Notes under the pieces: generated by a model | Database searches by the model: none | What the model saw: the letters and a program-made list of their open reading frames with translations, nothing else | What the model was told of the DNA's origin: nothing | Source: Arthrobacter globiformis NBRC 12137 | GTDB lineage: Bacteria; Actinomycetota; Actinomycetes; Actinomycetales; Micrococcaceae | DNA: 64,000 nt | NCBI RefSeq assembly: GCF_000238915.1 | Contig: NZ_BAEG01000010.1 | Coordinates: 54,159 to 118,158 of the forward strand | Reading direction: 5' to 3' | Program-made: the position numbers and the translations under genes | In this document: positions 24,061 to 33,595 of the stretch, piece after piece | Position numbering within the stretch: the stretch's first letter is position 1 | Layout: each line of letters starts with the position of its first letter

Positions 24061-24092
24061 AGGGGCCGGCGCACTGAAGTGCACCGGCCCCT
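24061..24092 (-). terminator. Terminator of manC
   Basis: 14-bp stem with one mismatch (24061-24074 and 24079-24092) and a TGAA tetraloop, 27 nt after the manC stop. It probably ends the manC transcript. Confidence 0.7.
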
Positions 24093-24118
24093 GGAACGTT
24101 CTGCAGGAAGACGTTCTG

Positions 24119-25252
24119 CTAGAGGACGTCGGTGTCGCCGCTGGCCTTCAGGGCGTCCACCGCCTGCTTCACCCGCTGCGAGTGCTGCTTGGTGGTGACC
24201 AGCAGCGCATCCGGGGTATCGACGATGACGACGTCCTTGATGCCGATCAGCGCGATGACACGCTTGGTGTCCGAGACCACCACGCCGCTGGCGTTTTCGG
24301 TGAAAACGCGTGCGCCCTCACCGAGGACGGTCACCTCGTCCACTTCCTTGGCGCTGTTGAGCCGGCCCACGGAGGCGAAGTCACCGACGTCGTCCCAGCG
24401 GAAGGAACCGGGCACTACGGCGACGTCCCCGGCCGCCGCTGCGGGCTCGGCGACTGCATAGTCAATGGCGATCTTGGGCAGGGTGGGCCAGATTCGGGCT
24501 GTGACTTCGTCACGCTGCGGCGTGTCCCAGGCCTCGGCGATTTCCTGCAGGCCGTTGAACAGTTCGGGCTGGTTCGCTTCCAGGTGCTTGAGCATGAGGG
24601 ACACGGGCGCCACGAACATGCCGGCGTTCCAGACGTACTCGCCGCTGTCCACGTACTGCTGGGCAACGTCCTCGTCCGGCTTCTCCACGAACTCCACTAC
24701 GGCCTGGGCGCTGGACGCGCCGGGAATGTGCAGCGAGTTACCGGACCGGATATAGCCGAAGCCCGTGGACGGGTGGGTCGGCTTGATGCCGATGGTCACG
24801 ATCTTGCCGGCCGCCGCGGTGTGGATGGCTTCCCGTACGGCGTCCTGGAAGAGACCGTCGGGGCTGATCACGTGGTCCGCGGCAAAGGAGCCCATGATGG
24901 TGTCCGGATCGCGCTGGTGCAGGATGGCTGCGGCCAGGCCGATCGCGGCGCCGGAGTCCTTCGGTTCACTCTCGAGCACGAGGTCGCCGTCCTGGACCTC
25001 GGGCAGCTGGCGGCACACGGCCGCACGGTGCGCCACACCGGTAACCACGAGGACGCGGTTGCCGGCCAGCGGTTCGAGTCGGTCGTAGGTGGCACGCAGA
25101 AGCGTGCTTCCTGAACCGGTGAGGTCATGAAGGAATTTGGGAGCTGCTGCACGTGACAGAGGCCAGAGGCGGGTCCCCACACCGCCCGCAGGAATCACAG
25201 CGATAAAACGGCTGAGCGGTGAATCCTGGCTTGTCACTTTGTCGTTACTCAT
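24119..25252 (-). CDS. manC: Mannose-1-phosphate guanylyltransferase
   Basis: 377-residue nucleotidyltransferase making GDP-mannose from GTP and mannose-1-phosphate, for glycolipid and cell-wall mannan synthesis. The nucleotide-binding motif PAGGVGTRLWPLSR is at ~16-29; FVEKPD and WNAGMFVA are further family motifs. It lacks the C-terminal isomerase domain of bifunctional ManC enzymes. The ATG at 25252 is preceded by only a weak GTAGG. It is divergent from the sdh operon with 257 bp between them. Confidence 0.93.
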   Translation of the reverse strand: MSNDKVTSQDSPLSRFIAVIPAGGVGTRLWPLSRAAAPKFLHDLTGSGSTLLRATYDRLEPLAGNRVLVVTGVAHRAAVCRQLPEVQDGDLVLESEPKDSGAAIGLAAAILHQRDPDTIMGSFAADHVISPDGLFQDAVREAIHTAAAGKIVTIGIKPTHPSTGFGYIRSGNSLHIPGASSAQAVVEFVEKPDEDVAQQYVDSGEYVWNAGMFVAPVSLMLKHLEANQPELFNGLQEIAEAWDTPQRDEVTARIWPTLPKIAIDYAVAEPAAAAGDVAVVPGSFRWDDVGDFASVGRLNSAKEVDEVTVLGEGARVFTENASGVVVSDTKRVIALIGIKDVVIVDTPDALLVTTKQHSQRVKQAVDALKASGDTDVL

Positions 25253-25509
25253 CAGTGCCTACTTTAGCCGACGCGCCTCAAGGCGGCCTTTCGCCGGGAG
25301 CTGGGGTGCGGATACAGTGGCAACACATGTGGTGTTCGTCTCAAAATTGCCGAAAATCCGTACAGTACGTGGCGGGCAAGGGACACCTGAATTGAATAAG
25401 CTGTGAGCGAAGCCTAGATTTAGGCCTGAGCTACGAGTGCTCTCGCAGTAGGCGTTCCCCCCGCGTGGATCCCACGCCAGCGCCGCTGTGTCGCAGGGAG
25501 GTTTATTCA
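25253..25509 (+). promoter_or_regulatory. Promoter region and structured leader of sdhCDAB
   Basis: Non-coding 257 bp between manC and sdhC. Visible elements are TACAGT (25313-25318), a possible -10 box; AACAC-N5-GTGTT (25322-25336), a possible operator; GCCTA-GATT-TAGGC (25412-25425); and GCGTGG-ATC-CCACGC (25463-25477), small hairpins in the leader. The GGGAGG before sdhC is its ribosome-binding site. No known riboswitch class is recognised. Confidence 0.35.
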
Positions 25510-25890
25510 GTGCCGACGAAACCAGCTGGCACCTTGTACCGCGGCCGTGAAGGCATGTGGTCTTGGGTTGGACACCGCATTACTGGTGTAGTGATCTTTT
25601 TCTTCTTGTTGGTCCATGTGCTGGACACCTCGCTGGTGAGGGTGTCGCCTGAGGCCTACACCGCCGTCATCGGCGCCTACAAGAACCCGCTGATGGCCCT
25701 GGGTGAAACGGGCCTCGTCGCAGCGATCGTGTTCCACGCCTTCAACGGCCTGCGGATCATCGCCGTCGACTTCTGGAAGAAGGGCGCCAAGTACCAGCGT
25801 CAGATGCTCTGGGTGGTGCTGGGCCTGTGGGTCGTCACCATGGTCGCCTTCGCCATCCGCCACCTGTCCCTTGCGCTCGGAGGTCACTAA
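25510..25890 (+). CDS. sdhC: Succinate dehydrogenase cytochrome b556 subunit SdhC
   Basis: 126-residue membrane anchor of complex II with three hydrophobic segments. It has the quinone/heme-site motifs RGREGMWSWVGHRITGVVI and VFHAFNGLRII; the His residues (in LLVHVLD and FHAFNG) are candidates for heme ligands. The GTG at 25510 is preceded by AGGGAGG at 8 nt; an in-frame ATG at 25465 lies upstream of that ribosome-binding site and is rejected. First gene of sdhCDAB, with 3 nt between it and sdhD. Confidence 0.93.
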   Translation: MPTKPAGTLYRGREGMWSWVGHRITGVVIFFFLLVHVLDTSLVRVSPEAYTAVIGAYKNPLMALGETGLVAAIVFHAFNGLRIIAVDFWKKGAKYQRQMLWVVLGLWVVTMVAFAIRHLSLALGGH

Positions 25891-25893
25891 GCC

Positions 25894-26385
25894 ATGTCTG
25901 CAACTGAGATCCAGTCCCCGCGCAGCGGACAGATCGGCGGCAAGCCCGAGTCCGGCAAGATCGCCCCGAAGTACCGCCGCAACGGTAGCTCGCGCGGCAA
26001 CTTCGAAATGCTGGCCTGGCTGTTCATGCGTCTTTCCGGCGTGGTCCTGGTTGTGCTGATCTTCGGCCACCTCATTGTGAACCTCCTGGTGGGCGAGGGC
26101 ATCCACGCCATCGACTTCGGCTTCGTTGCCGGCAAGTGGGCAGATCCGTTCTGGCAGTTCTGGGACCTGGCCATGCTGTGGCTCGCCATGCTGCACGGCA
26201 CCAACGGCGTGCGCACCATCATCAACGACTACGCCGAGAAGGACTCCACCCGCTTCTGGCTCAAGATGGTCCTCTACGCAGCCTCCGCCGTCATCATCAT
26301 CCTCGGCACCCTGGTGATCTTCACCTTCAACCCGTGCCCGGTCGTGGACGGCGTCCAGCTGCCCGGCGGCTTCTGCCCCGCGTAG
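25894..26385 (+). CDS. sdhD: Succinate dehydrogenase membrane anchor SdhD
   Basis: 163-residue second membrane anchor of complex II. A ~40-residue hydrophilic N-terminus is followed by three membrane segments (WLFMRLSGVVLVVLIFGHL, LAMLWLAMLHGTNGVRTI and VLYAASAVIIILGTLVIF). His residues in FGHLIVN and MLHGTNG are candidate heme or quinone ligands. ATG 25894 follows the sdhC stop by 3 nt. A hairpin followed by a short T-run separates it from sdhA. Confidence 0.93.
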   Translation: MSATEIQSPRSGQIGGKPESGKIAPKYRRNGSSRGNFEMLAWLFMRLSGVVLVVLIFGHLIVNLLVGEGIHAIDFGFVAGKWADPFWQFWDLAMLWLAMLHGTNGVRTIINDYAEKDSTRFWLKMVLYAASAVIIILGTLVIFTFNPCPVVDGVQLPGGFCPA

Positions 26386-26394
26386 CATCCCGTG

Positions 26395-26427
26395 GCGGCC
26401 CGCCAGCCATTGGCGGGCCGCAATTTT
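26395..26427 (+). terminator. Hairpin between sdhD and sdhA, possible attenuator
   Basis: Perfect 10-bp GC-rich stem (26395-26404 and 26412-26421) with a 7-nt loop, followed directly by AATTTTG. It looks like an intrinsic terminator but lies inside the sdhCDAB operon, in the 107-bp gap before sdhA. It could attenuate sdhAB expression or protect the upstream mRNA end. Confidence 0.6.
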
Positions 26428-26492
26428 GTGCGGAGACGGCTCAGACCGCGCCCGCTGTTTTATTGCGAATTTTGAGAGAAAGAGCGTCTGGT

Positions 26493-28295
26493 ATGCAGGT
26501 CCATAAGTACGACGTCGTCATCGTCGGTGCCGGTGGCGCCGGGATGCGCGCCGCGATCGAGTCCGGTCAGCGTGCGCGAACAGCAGTACTGACCAAGCTG
26601 TACCCCACCCGCTCCCACACGGGTGCGGCGCAGGGCGGCATGTGTGCAGCCTTGGCCAATGTCGAGGAAGACAACTGGGAATGGCACACCTTCGACACCA
26701 TTAAGGGCGGCGACTACCTGGTTGACCAGGACGCCGCCGAGGTCATGGCCAAAGAGGCCATCGACGCGGTACTGGACCTGGAAAAGATGGGCCTGCCGTT
26801 CAACCGCACGCCCGAGGGCCGCATCGACCAGCGCCGCTTCGGCGGCCACACCCGTGACCACGGCAAGGCTCCGGTGCGCCGCGCGTGCTACGCCGCCGAC
26901 CGCACGGGCCACATGATCCTCCAGACCCTCTACCAAAACTGCGTCAAGCACAACGTTGAGTTCTACAACGAGTACTACGTGCTGGACCTCCTGACCGTGG
27001 AGGAAGACGCAGTACGCGAGGACGGCACGCCGTTCAAGCAGAAGCGCGTTGCCGGCGTCGTGTCCTACGACCTCGCCTCCGGCGAGCTGCACGTGTTCCA
27101 GGCCAAGTCCGTCGTGTTCGCCTCCGGCGGCGCCGGCAAGGTCTTCAAGACCACCTCCAACGCCCACACCCTGACCGGTGACGGCATGGGCATCGCGTTC
27201 CGCCGCGGCATCCCCCTGGAGGACATGGAGTTCTTCCAGTTCCACCCGACCGGCCTCGCAGGCCTGGGCATCCTCCTGTCCGAAGCCGCCCGCGGTGAAG
27301 GCGCCATCCTGCGTAACTCCGAGGGTGAGCGCTTCATGGAGCGCTACGCGCCGACCATTAAGGACCTCGCCCCGCGTGACATCGTGGCCCGCTCCATGGC
27401 CAACGAAGTGCGTGAAGGACGCGGCTGCGGACCGAACAAGGACTACGTGCTCCTTGACCTGACGCACCTTGAGCCGGCCCACATCGACGCCAAGCTGCCC
27501 GACATCACCGAGTTCGCCCGCACCTACCTCGGCGTGGAGCCCTACACCGAGCCGGTTCCCGTCTTCCCGACGGCGCACTACGCCATGGGCGGCATCCCGA
27601 CGAACATCACCACCGAGGTCCTGCAGGACAACGACACCGTGGTCCCGGGCCTCTACGCTGCCGGCGAGGTCGCCTGCGTTTCCGTGCACGGCTCCAACCG
27701 CCTGGGCACCAACTCCCTGCTGGACATCAACGTGTTCGGCAAGCGCGCCGGCATTGCCGCCGCAGAGTACGCCAAGACGGCTGACTTCGTGGAGCTGCCG
27801 GAGAACCCGGAAGCGTTCACCATCCAGCTGCTGGATGTGGCCCGCAACGCGAACGGCACCGAAAAGGTCTCCGCGATCCGCAAGGAACTGCAGGACACCA
27901 TGGACGCCAACATGCAGGTGTTCCGCACGGCAGACACGCTCAACCAGGTCCTGAAGGACATCGAGTCCTTCGAGGAGCGGTACACGCGCATCAACGTCCA
28001 GGACAAGGGCAAGCGCTTCAACCTTGACCTCCTGGAGGCCGTTGAGCTCGGCTTCCTGCTGGAGCTGGCCAGGGTCATGACGGTTGCTGCCCTGCACCGT
28101 GAGGAATCCCGCGGCGGCCACTTCCGCGAGGACTTCCCGGACCGCGACGACGAAAAATTCATGAAGCACTCCATGGCGTACAAAGAAGACCACGCACCGG
28201 CCGACGGTTCCGCGGAGGAGGCAATCGCCGGTGTCCGGCTTGCCACCAAGCCGGTTGTCTTTACGCGCTACGAGCCGATGGTGAGGAAGTACTAA
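26493..28295 (+). CDS. sdhA: Succinate dehydrogenase flavoprotein subunit SdhA
   Basis: 600-residue catalytic flavoprotein of complex II, oxidising succinate to fumarate. It has the FAD motif VVIVGAGGAGMRAAIE at ~8-23, the covalent FAD site in SHTGAAQGGMCAAL (His), the active-site regions FHPTGL and RSMANEVREGRG (catalytic Arg), and HYAMGGIPTN. The C-terminal domain has HREESRGGHFREDFP. ATG 26493 gives the family N-terminus MQVHKYDVVIVG; the upstream in-frame part crosses the sdhD gene and is not coding in this frame. sdhB follows after 1 nt. Confidence 0.97.
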   Translation: MQVHKYDVVIVGAGGAGMRAAIESGQRARTAVLTKLYPTRSHTGAAQGGMCAALANVEEDNWEWHTFDTIKGGDYLVDQDAAEVMAKEAIDAVLDLEKMGLPFNRTPEGRIDQRRFGGHTRDHGKAPVRRACYAADRTGHMILQTLYQNCVKHNVEFYNEYYVLDLLTVEEDAVREDGTPFKQKRVAGVVSYDLASGELHVFQAKSVVFASGGAGKVFKTTSNAHTLTGDGMGIAFRRGIPLEDMEFFQFHPTGLAGLGILLSEAARGEGAILRNSEGERFMERYAPTIKDLAPRDIVARSMANEVREGRGCGPNKDYVLLDLTHLEPAHIDAKLPDITEFARTYLGVEPYTEPVPVFPTAHYAMGGIPTNITTEVLQDNDTVVPGLYAAGEVACVSVHGSNRLGTNSLLDINVFGKRAGIAAAEYAKTADFVELPENPEAFTIQLLDVARNANGTEKVSAIRKELQDTMDANMQVFRTADTLNQVLKDIESFEERYTRINVQDKGKRFNLDLLEAVELGFLLELARVMTVAALHREESRGGHFREDFPDRDDEKFMKHSMAYKEDHAPADGSAEEAIAGVRLATKPVVFTRYEPMVRKY

Positions 28296-28296
28296 T

Positions 28297-29079
28297 ATGT
28301 CCGCTGAACTTGCTGAGCCAGCCTCCAAGATCGAACTTCCCGCCGGTGTTGGCGGCGGCGGGGAAATCCCGACGTTCGACATCACCCTGCGCGTGCGCCG
28401 CTACGACCCCGAGGTTTCCGCCGAAGCCCACTGGGACGACTTCAAGCTGACGATGTACGGCACCGACCGCGTGCTGGACGCCCTGCACAAGGTCAAGTGG
28501 GACGTGGACGGCAGCGTCTCCTTCCGCCGGTCCTGCGCCCACGGCGTCTGCGGTTCCGATGCCATGCGCATCAACGGCCGCAACCGCCTCGCCTGCAAGA
28601 CCCTGCTGAAGGACCTGGACACGTCCAAGCCCATCACGGTTGAGCCCATCAAGGGCCTGCCGGTGGAGAAGGACCTGATCGTGGACATGGAGCCGTTCTT
28701 CCAGTCCTTCCGTGAGGTCATGCCGTTCCTCATCAACAAGGGCCACGAGCCCACCAAGGAACGCCTGCAGTCCGCCGAGGACCGTGAGCGCTTCGACGAC
28801 ACCACCAAGTGCATCCTGTGCGCGGCGTGCACGTCCTCCTGCCCGGTGTTCTGGACCGATGGCCAGTACTTCGGCCCGGCAGCGATCGTGAACGCCCACC
28901 GGTTCATCTTCGACTCCCGTGACGATGCCGGCGACATGCGCCTGGAGATCCTCAACGACAAGGAAGGCGTGTGGCGCTGCCGCACCACCTTCAACTGCTC
29001 CGAGGCGTGCCCCCGCGGCATCCAGGTCACGCAGGCCATCGCAGAGGTCAAGCAGGCCATTCTGGCCCGCAAGATCTAA
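28297..29079 (+). CDS. sdhB: Succinate dehydrogenase iron-sulfur subunit SdhB
   Basis: 260-residue electron-transfer subunit of complex II. All cluster ligands are present: [2Fe-2S] in SCAHGVCGSDAMRINGRN plus a later Cys; [4Fe-4S] in CILCAACTSSCP; and [3Fe-4S] with the remaining ligand in CRTTFNCSEACPRGI. It passes electrons from SdhA to menaquinone at the membrane anchor. The first ~25 residues form a Pro/Gly-rich leader. Last gene of the operon, followed by a strong hairpin. Confidence 0.97.
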   Translation: MSAELAEPASKIELPAGVGGGGEIPTFDITLRVRRYDPEVSAEAHWDDFKLTMYGTDRVLDALHKVKWDVDGSVSFRRSCAHGVCGSDAMRINGRNRLACKTLLKDLDTSKPITVEPIKGLPVEKDLIVDMEPFFQSFREVMPFLINKGHEPTKERLQSAEDRERFDDTTKCILCAACTSSCPVFWTDGQYFGPAAIVNAHRFIFDSRDDAGDMRLEILNDKEGVWRCRTTFNCSEACPRGIQVTQAIAEVKQAILARKI

Positions 29080-29103
29080 CACCGTTTACCAGCGGACGTA
29101 ACG

Positions 29104-29163
29104 GACGACGGCGTCGCTCACCCTGTACGGGAAACGTACGGTGGGCGGCGCCGTCGTCGTTTT
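29104..29163 (+). terminator. Terminator of the sdh operon
   Basis: Long imperfect hairpin whose outer arms GACGACGGCG (29104-29113) and CGCCGTCGTC (29149-29158) are perfect, with further pairing inside (TGTACG/CGTACG) and GTTTT after the stem, 24 nt beyond the sdhB stop. Confidence 0.85.
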
Positions 29164-29201
29164 CCCAACAAAGCCATTCGCATCACACGAAAGGGGACGC
29201 C

Positions 29202-29972
29202 GTGTCCCGCTCCGAAAAAGTCTCGTTCGAAGGCACCACCGGTGAACTGCTGTCCGGCATCCTCGACGTGCCGGACGGTCCGGTGAAGGGATGGGGCGTC
29301 TTTTCGCACGGCTTCACGCTGGGCAAGGACAGCCCCGCGGCGTCCCGGATGTGCAAGGCCCTGGCCGACAACGGGATCGGCATGCTGCGCTTCGACAACG
29401 TTGGCCTCGGCGGCTCCGCAGGGCAGTGGTCCGCAGGGTCCTTCAGCCACAAGGTGGCGGACACCGTCCGCGCGGCGGAGTACATGCGGGCAGAGGGCCG
29501 GGGCATCTCCCTTCTGGTGGGGCATTCCTTCGGCGGCGCCGCCGTACTCGCGGCCGCGTCTGAAATCCCGGAACTCGATGCGGTCGCCACGGTCGGGGCG
29601 CCCTTCTCCCCCAAACATGTCGCCCACGTCTTCGATGCGGCGCTCGACAAGATCCTCAGCGAAGGCAGCGCCGAGGTGGATCTGGGCGGCAAGCGCGTAG
29701 AGATCCGCAGGCACTTCGTGGAGGATCTCGAGAACGCCGACCTCACGGACTGCATCCGGCGGCTGCACAAGCCCCTGATGGTCCTGCACTCCCCCACGGA
29801 CAACACCGTGGGCATCGAGAACGCCAGCACGATCTTCCAGACTGCCCGGCACCCGCGGAACTTCGTCTCGCTGGAGGGCAGCGACCACCTGCTGACCGGC
29901 AAGGGGCAGGCCGCGCGGGCGGCCAAGATTATCGCGGCGTGGGCCGACCAGTACCTCGACGCCGGACACTGA
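29202..29972 (+). CDS. Alpha/beta hydrolase
   Basis: 256-residue alpha/beta hydrolase. The nucleophile elbow is GHSFGG (~residue 106), the oxyanion region is VFSHGFTLGKDS, the acid is likely Asp in LHSPTDNTV, and the His in EGSDHLLTGK. The sequence resembles the hydrolase half of the OsmC-linked hydrolase fusion proteins, but no OsmC domain follows here. Substrate unknown. The GTG at 29202 is preceded by AAGGGG. Its 3' end overlaps the convergent YihY gene by 44 bp. Confidence 0.87.
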   Translation: MSRSEKVSFEGTTGELLSGILDVPDGPVKGWGVFSHGFTLGKDSPAASRMCKALADNGIGMLRFDNVGLGGSAGQWSAGSFSHKVADTVRAAEYMRAEGRGISLLVGHSFGGAAVLAAASEIPELDAVATVGAPFSPKHVAHVFDAALDKILSEGSAEVDLGGKRVEIRRHFVEDLENADLTDCIRRLHKPLMVLHSPTDNTVGIENASTIFQTARHPRNFVSLEGSDHLLTGKGQAARAAKIIAAWADQYLDAGH

Positions 29973-31110
29973 CGCCCACGGGGCGCGGGTGCTCGGCCGG
30001 GTGGCGCCGCTCCACCGGTGTTTTTCCGGGCTGCACCTGCCGTGACCCCCAGCCGGTGGTTTTGGCTGCCGGAGAGGCCTTCAGGTCCTCCTCGCGGATG
30101 GCCGACCAGGACGCGGAAACCAGGTAGACCTGGCTGACCAGGTTGAACCAGATCAGCAGGCCGATGATGATGGCAAACGGTGCCAGGATGGGGTTGCGTC
30201 CGGCCCCGGCGAGCAGTTCGGTGCTGAAGACCTGCAGGACCGTGGTGCCGACGCCGGCGAGGATGGTTCCTTCCAGCAGCGCCTGCCGGGAGAGCTTCAG
30301 GCCGCCGGCCAGGCGGAACATGATGAGCGCGGTGATCCAGTTCAGGAGCAGCGGTACGGCGATCTTGATCAGCGCCGCCACCGGCCCCGCCACGGCCGGG
30401 TCCAGCCGGAGCTGCTCCATCGCCCAGCCCGCCGCGGTACCGAACACGAGGGACGCACCCGAGCTGATGACCAGGGCGACGCCGAGCAGCAGCAGCGTTC
30501 CGGCGTCGTGCAGTTTGAGGACCACGGGGTTGAGCTTGCGCGGGCCCAGCATCATCACTCCGCGGAGCCCCTCCCGGAGTCCGGCGATCCAGCCCAGGGA
30601 CGTAATGACGGTAACGACGGCGGCGATCACTGCCGTCCAGCCGAGACCGTCGGGGTTCAGGAGATCCTTGGGGTCCACCAGCCCGTCACTGCCGTTGACC
30701 TTCAGCAGCCCGGGGGCACTCTCGGCCACGCTGGCGGTAATCCGGTCCAGGAGCGCCGGCTGGCCGCGCAGCGCCAGCCCTGCGATGGAGAACCCGGTGG
30801 CCAGCAGACCGGTAATGGAGAAGAACATGTTGAAGCCGGTGCCGGCACTCATCAGCGGGCCGTGCTGCCGCGTGTAGTGCTGCCAGGCCCGCATGGGGCG
30901 GAAGGCGTTCAGCCGGGCCTGCAGGAACTGGACCAGGGCCATGAGCCGGGGGAAAGTCCCCTGGCCGGACCTCCGGGCTTTGCCCCACTCCACCTGTTTG
31001 CGGATGACCTCCAGCTTCAGTTGGGCACGCTCAGTGGGGAGCGGTGGCTCCGTCGGCGTTTGTTGCTCGGAGGGCGTCCCGTTCGTCGTCTGGTTCGGTA
31101 CCAAAGTCAA
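29929..31110 (-). CDS. YihY/BrkB family inner membrane protein
   Basis: 393-residue multi-pass membrane protein of the YihY/virulence factor BrkB family (function unsettled; once misassigned as RNase BN). A hydrophilic N-terminus (~1-70) leads to the family motif QHGPLMSAGTGFNMFFSI and about six membrane helices; FNLVSQVYLVSASWSAI closes the fold. A ~50-residue Arg/Pro-rich tail follows, part of which lies over the end of the convergent hydrolase. The TTG at 31110 overlaps the 2H phosphoesterase gene by 80 bp; a later start would shorten the disordered N-terminus only, so the start is uncertain. Confidence 0.85.
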   Translation of the reverse strand: MTLVPNQTTNGTPSEQQTPTEPPLPTERAQLKLEVIRKQVEWGKARRSGQGTFPRLMALVQFLQARLNAFRPMRAWQHYTRQHGPLMSAGTGFNMFFSITGLLATGFSIAGLALRGQPALLDRITASVAESAPGLLKVNGSDGLVDPKDLLNPDGLGWTAVIAAVVTVITSLGWIAGLREGLRGVMMLGPRKLNPVVLKLHDAGTLLLLGVALVISSGASLVFGTAAGWAMEQLRLDPAVAGPVAALIKIAVPLLLNWITALIMFRLAGGLKLSRQALLEGTILAGVGTTVLQVFSTELLAGAGRNPILAPFAIIIGLLIWFNLVSQVYLVSASWSAIREEDLKASPAAKTTGWGSRQVQPGKTPVERRHPAEHPRPVGVSVRRRGTGRPTPR

Positions 31111-31639
31111 ACTCTTCCCGTAGCTGCCAAATACCGCCGGTGTCGTGCTCGTAGAGTCCCATGCTAACCACCGGGAAGGTGGCCCTGTAGTCTTTCAGCA
31201 CCGTTTCCGCCTCATCGAGGCTCTCCGGGGCGACGTCGTGGGCAATGGTCACATGGGGATGGTAGGCAAAGGGCAGCTCACGTTCGAGCGGTCCGGTCTG
31301 GAGCTTTTCGTGGAGGTCAACACACTCCTGGAAGCCCTCCTCGACTTTGATGAAAACCACCGGGGAGACGGGCCGGAAGGACCCCGTTCCGCAGATGGTC
31401 ACCATGAACGGGGCCTGCGTCCGGGCCACCTCCCGCACGTGCTCCCGGGCCGCTTCCCAGTCGTGCGTGGGCGTGGTGGTGACGAGCGTGATGTGGGCCG
31501 GGATCACGGTGGCCATGGGATCCCCGAAGGACGCCCGCCACCGCTGCAGTTCCTCGGCAATTTCAGGCGGGAAGGCCAGAATGACGCCGAGGCTCATTCC
31601 GTTGCTGACTCCGCTGTTGGCGGGCTTGGGGGCCGGCAT
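31031..31639 (-). CDS. 2'-5' RNA ligase family protein (2H phosphoesterase)
   Basis: 202-residue member of the LigT/2H phosphoesterase superfamily, which acts on 2'-5' or cyclic phosphodiester bonds in RNA or nucleotides. Both HxT/S-type motifs are present: PAHITLVTTT and HPHVTIAHD. The real substrate is unknown. ATG 31639 lies 4 nt after the trpS stop; a second ATG at 31597 (MSLGVILAFPP) is an alternative start right at the fold. Likely cotranscribed with trpS and, through an 80-bp overlap, with the YihY gene. Confidence 0.82.
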   Translation of the reverse strand: MPAPKPANSGVSNGMSLGVILAFPPEIAEELQRWRASFGDPMATVIPAHITLVTTTPTHDWEAAREHVREVARTQAPFMVTICGTGSFRPVSPVVFIKVEEGFQECVDLHEKLQTGPLERELPFAYHPHVTIAHDVAPESLDEAETVLKDYRATFPVVSMGLYEHDTGGIWQLREEFDFGTEPDDERDALRATNADGATAPH

Positions 31640-31643
31640 CTTG

Positions 31644-32735
<1,092 letters not shown>

Positions 32736-32751
32736 TCAGGAGCCTTAGGAA

Positions 32752-33585
32752 CTAGAGCCGGTAGTCCACTACCAGCGGGGCATGGTCAGAGAAGCGGGTG
32801 TCCCACGAGGGCGCCCGGTCCACGACGGCCGAAACTGCTGCGGCCGCGAGGGCGGGGGTGGCCAGGTGGTAGTCGATGCGCCAGCCAGTGTCGTTGTCGA
32901 AGGCCTGGCCGCGCTGCGACCACCAGGTGTAGGGGCCGTTGACGTTGCCCGCCAGGCCCCTGTGAACATCCTTCCAGCCGATCTCCTCACCGAAGAAGCG
33001 GTCAAAGTAGGCGCGCTCCTCCGGCAGGAAGCCGGCACGCTTGACGTTGCCCTTCCAGTTCTTGATGTCCAGCTCGGTGTGGCCGACGTTCAGGTCACCG
33101 GTGACCAGGGCGTGGTCGCTGTGCTTGGTGAGCTCGGGCAGACGCGTGCTCATGACATCCAGGAAGCGGTATTTGTCCTCCTGTTTGGGGGTGCCGGCCT
33201 CGCCGGGGTGCACGTAGGCGCTCACGACGGTCAGCTGGGAGGCGTTGCCTTCGGCGTCGCGGACCCGGAAGTCCGCCTCCACCCAGCGGCCGGCCGTGGC
33301 GAAGTAGTCATCGCCGATGTGGTCACGGGTGACGAGGGGCTCCTCGCGGGAGGCGATGGCCACGCCGGCGCGGCCCTTGGCCTCGGCTTCGGCGTGCAGG
33401 ATGTGCCAGCCTTCGCCGATGAGCTGGCGCACGATGGCGTCAGGGGCCCGGACTTCCTGCAGTGTCAGGATGTCCACTTCGCGGGTCGCAAGCCATTCGG
33501 CCATGCCCTTTTTGTAGGCAGCGCGGAGGCCGTTGACGTTGACTGTTGCGATGCGAAGGTGGTCCTTCTTCAATGCCGAGCTCAC
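32752..33585 (-). CDS. xthA: Exodeoxyribonuclease III
   Basis: 277-residue AP endonuclease / 3'-5' exonuclease of the ExoIII family for base excision repair. Catalytic motifs are VNVNGLRAA, LTLQEVRAP (metal-binding Glu), ALVTGDLNVGHTELDI (Asp/Asn) and FSDHAPLVVDY (Asp-His). Start: GTG 33585 gives VSSALKKDHLRIATVNVN, as in close relatives; a GTG three codons earlier is equally possible. Cotranscribed with the upstream membrane-protein gene, whose stop is 10 nt away. Confidence 0.92.
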   Translation of the reverse strand: MSSALKKDHLRIATVNVNGLRAAYKKGMAEWLATREVDILTLQEVRAPDAIVRQLIGEGWHILHAEAEAKGRAGVAIASREEPLVTRDHIGDDYFATAGRWVEADFRVRDAEGNASQLTVVSAYVHPGEAGTPKQEDKYRFLDVMSTRLPELTKHSDHALVTGDLNVGHTELDIKNWKGNVKRAGFLPEERAYFDRFFGEEIGWKDVHRGLAGNVNGPYTWWSQRGQAFDNDTGWRIDYHLATPALAAAAVSAVVDRAPSWDTRFSDHAPLVVDYRL

Positions 33586-33595
33586 CCGTTCCACT

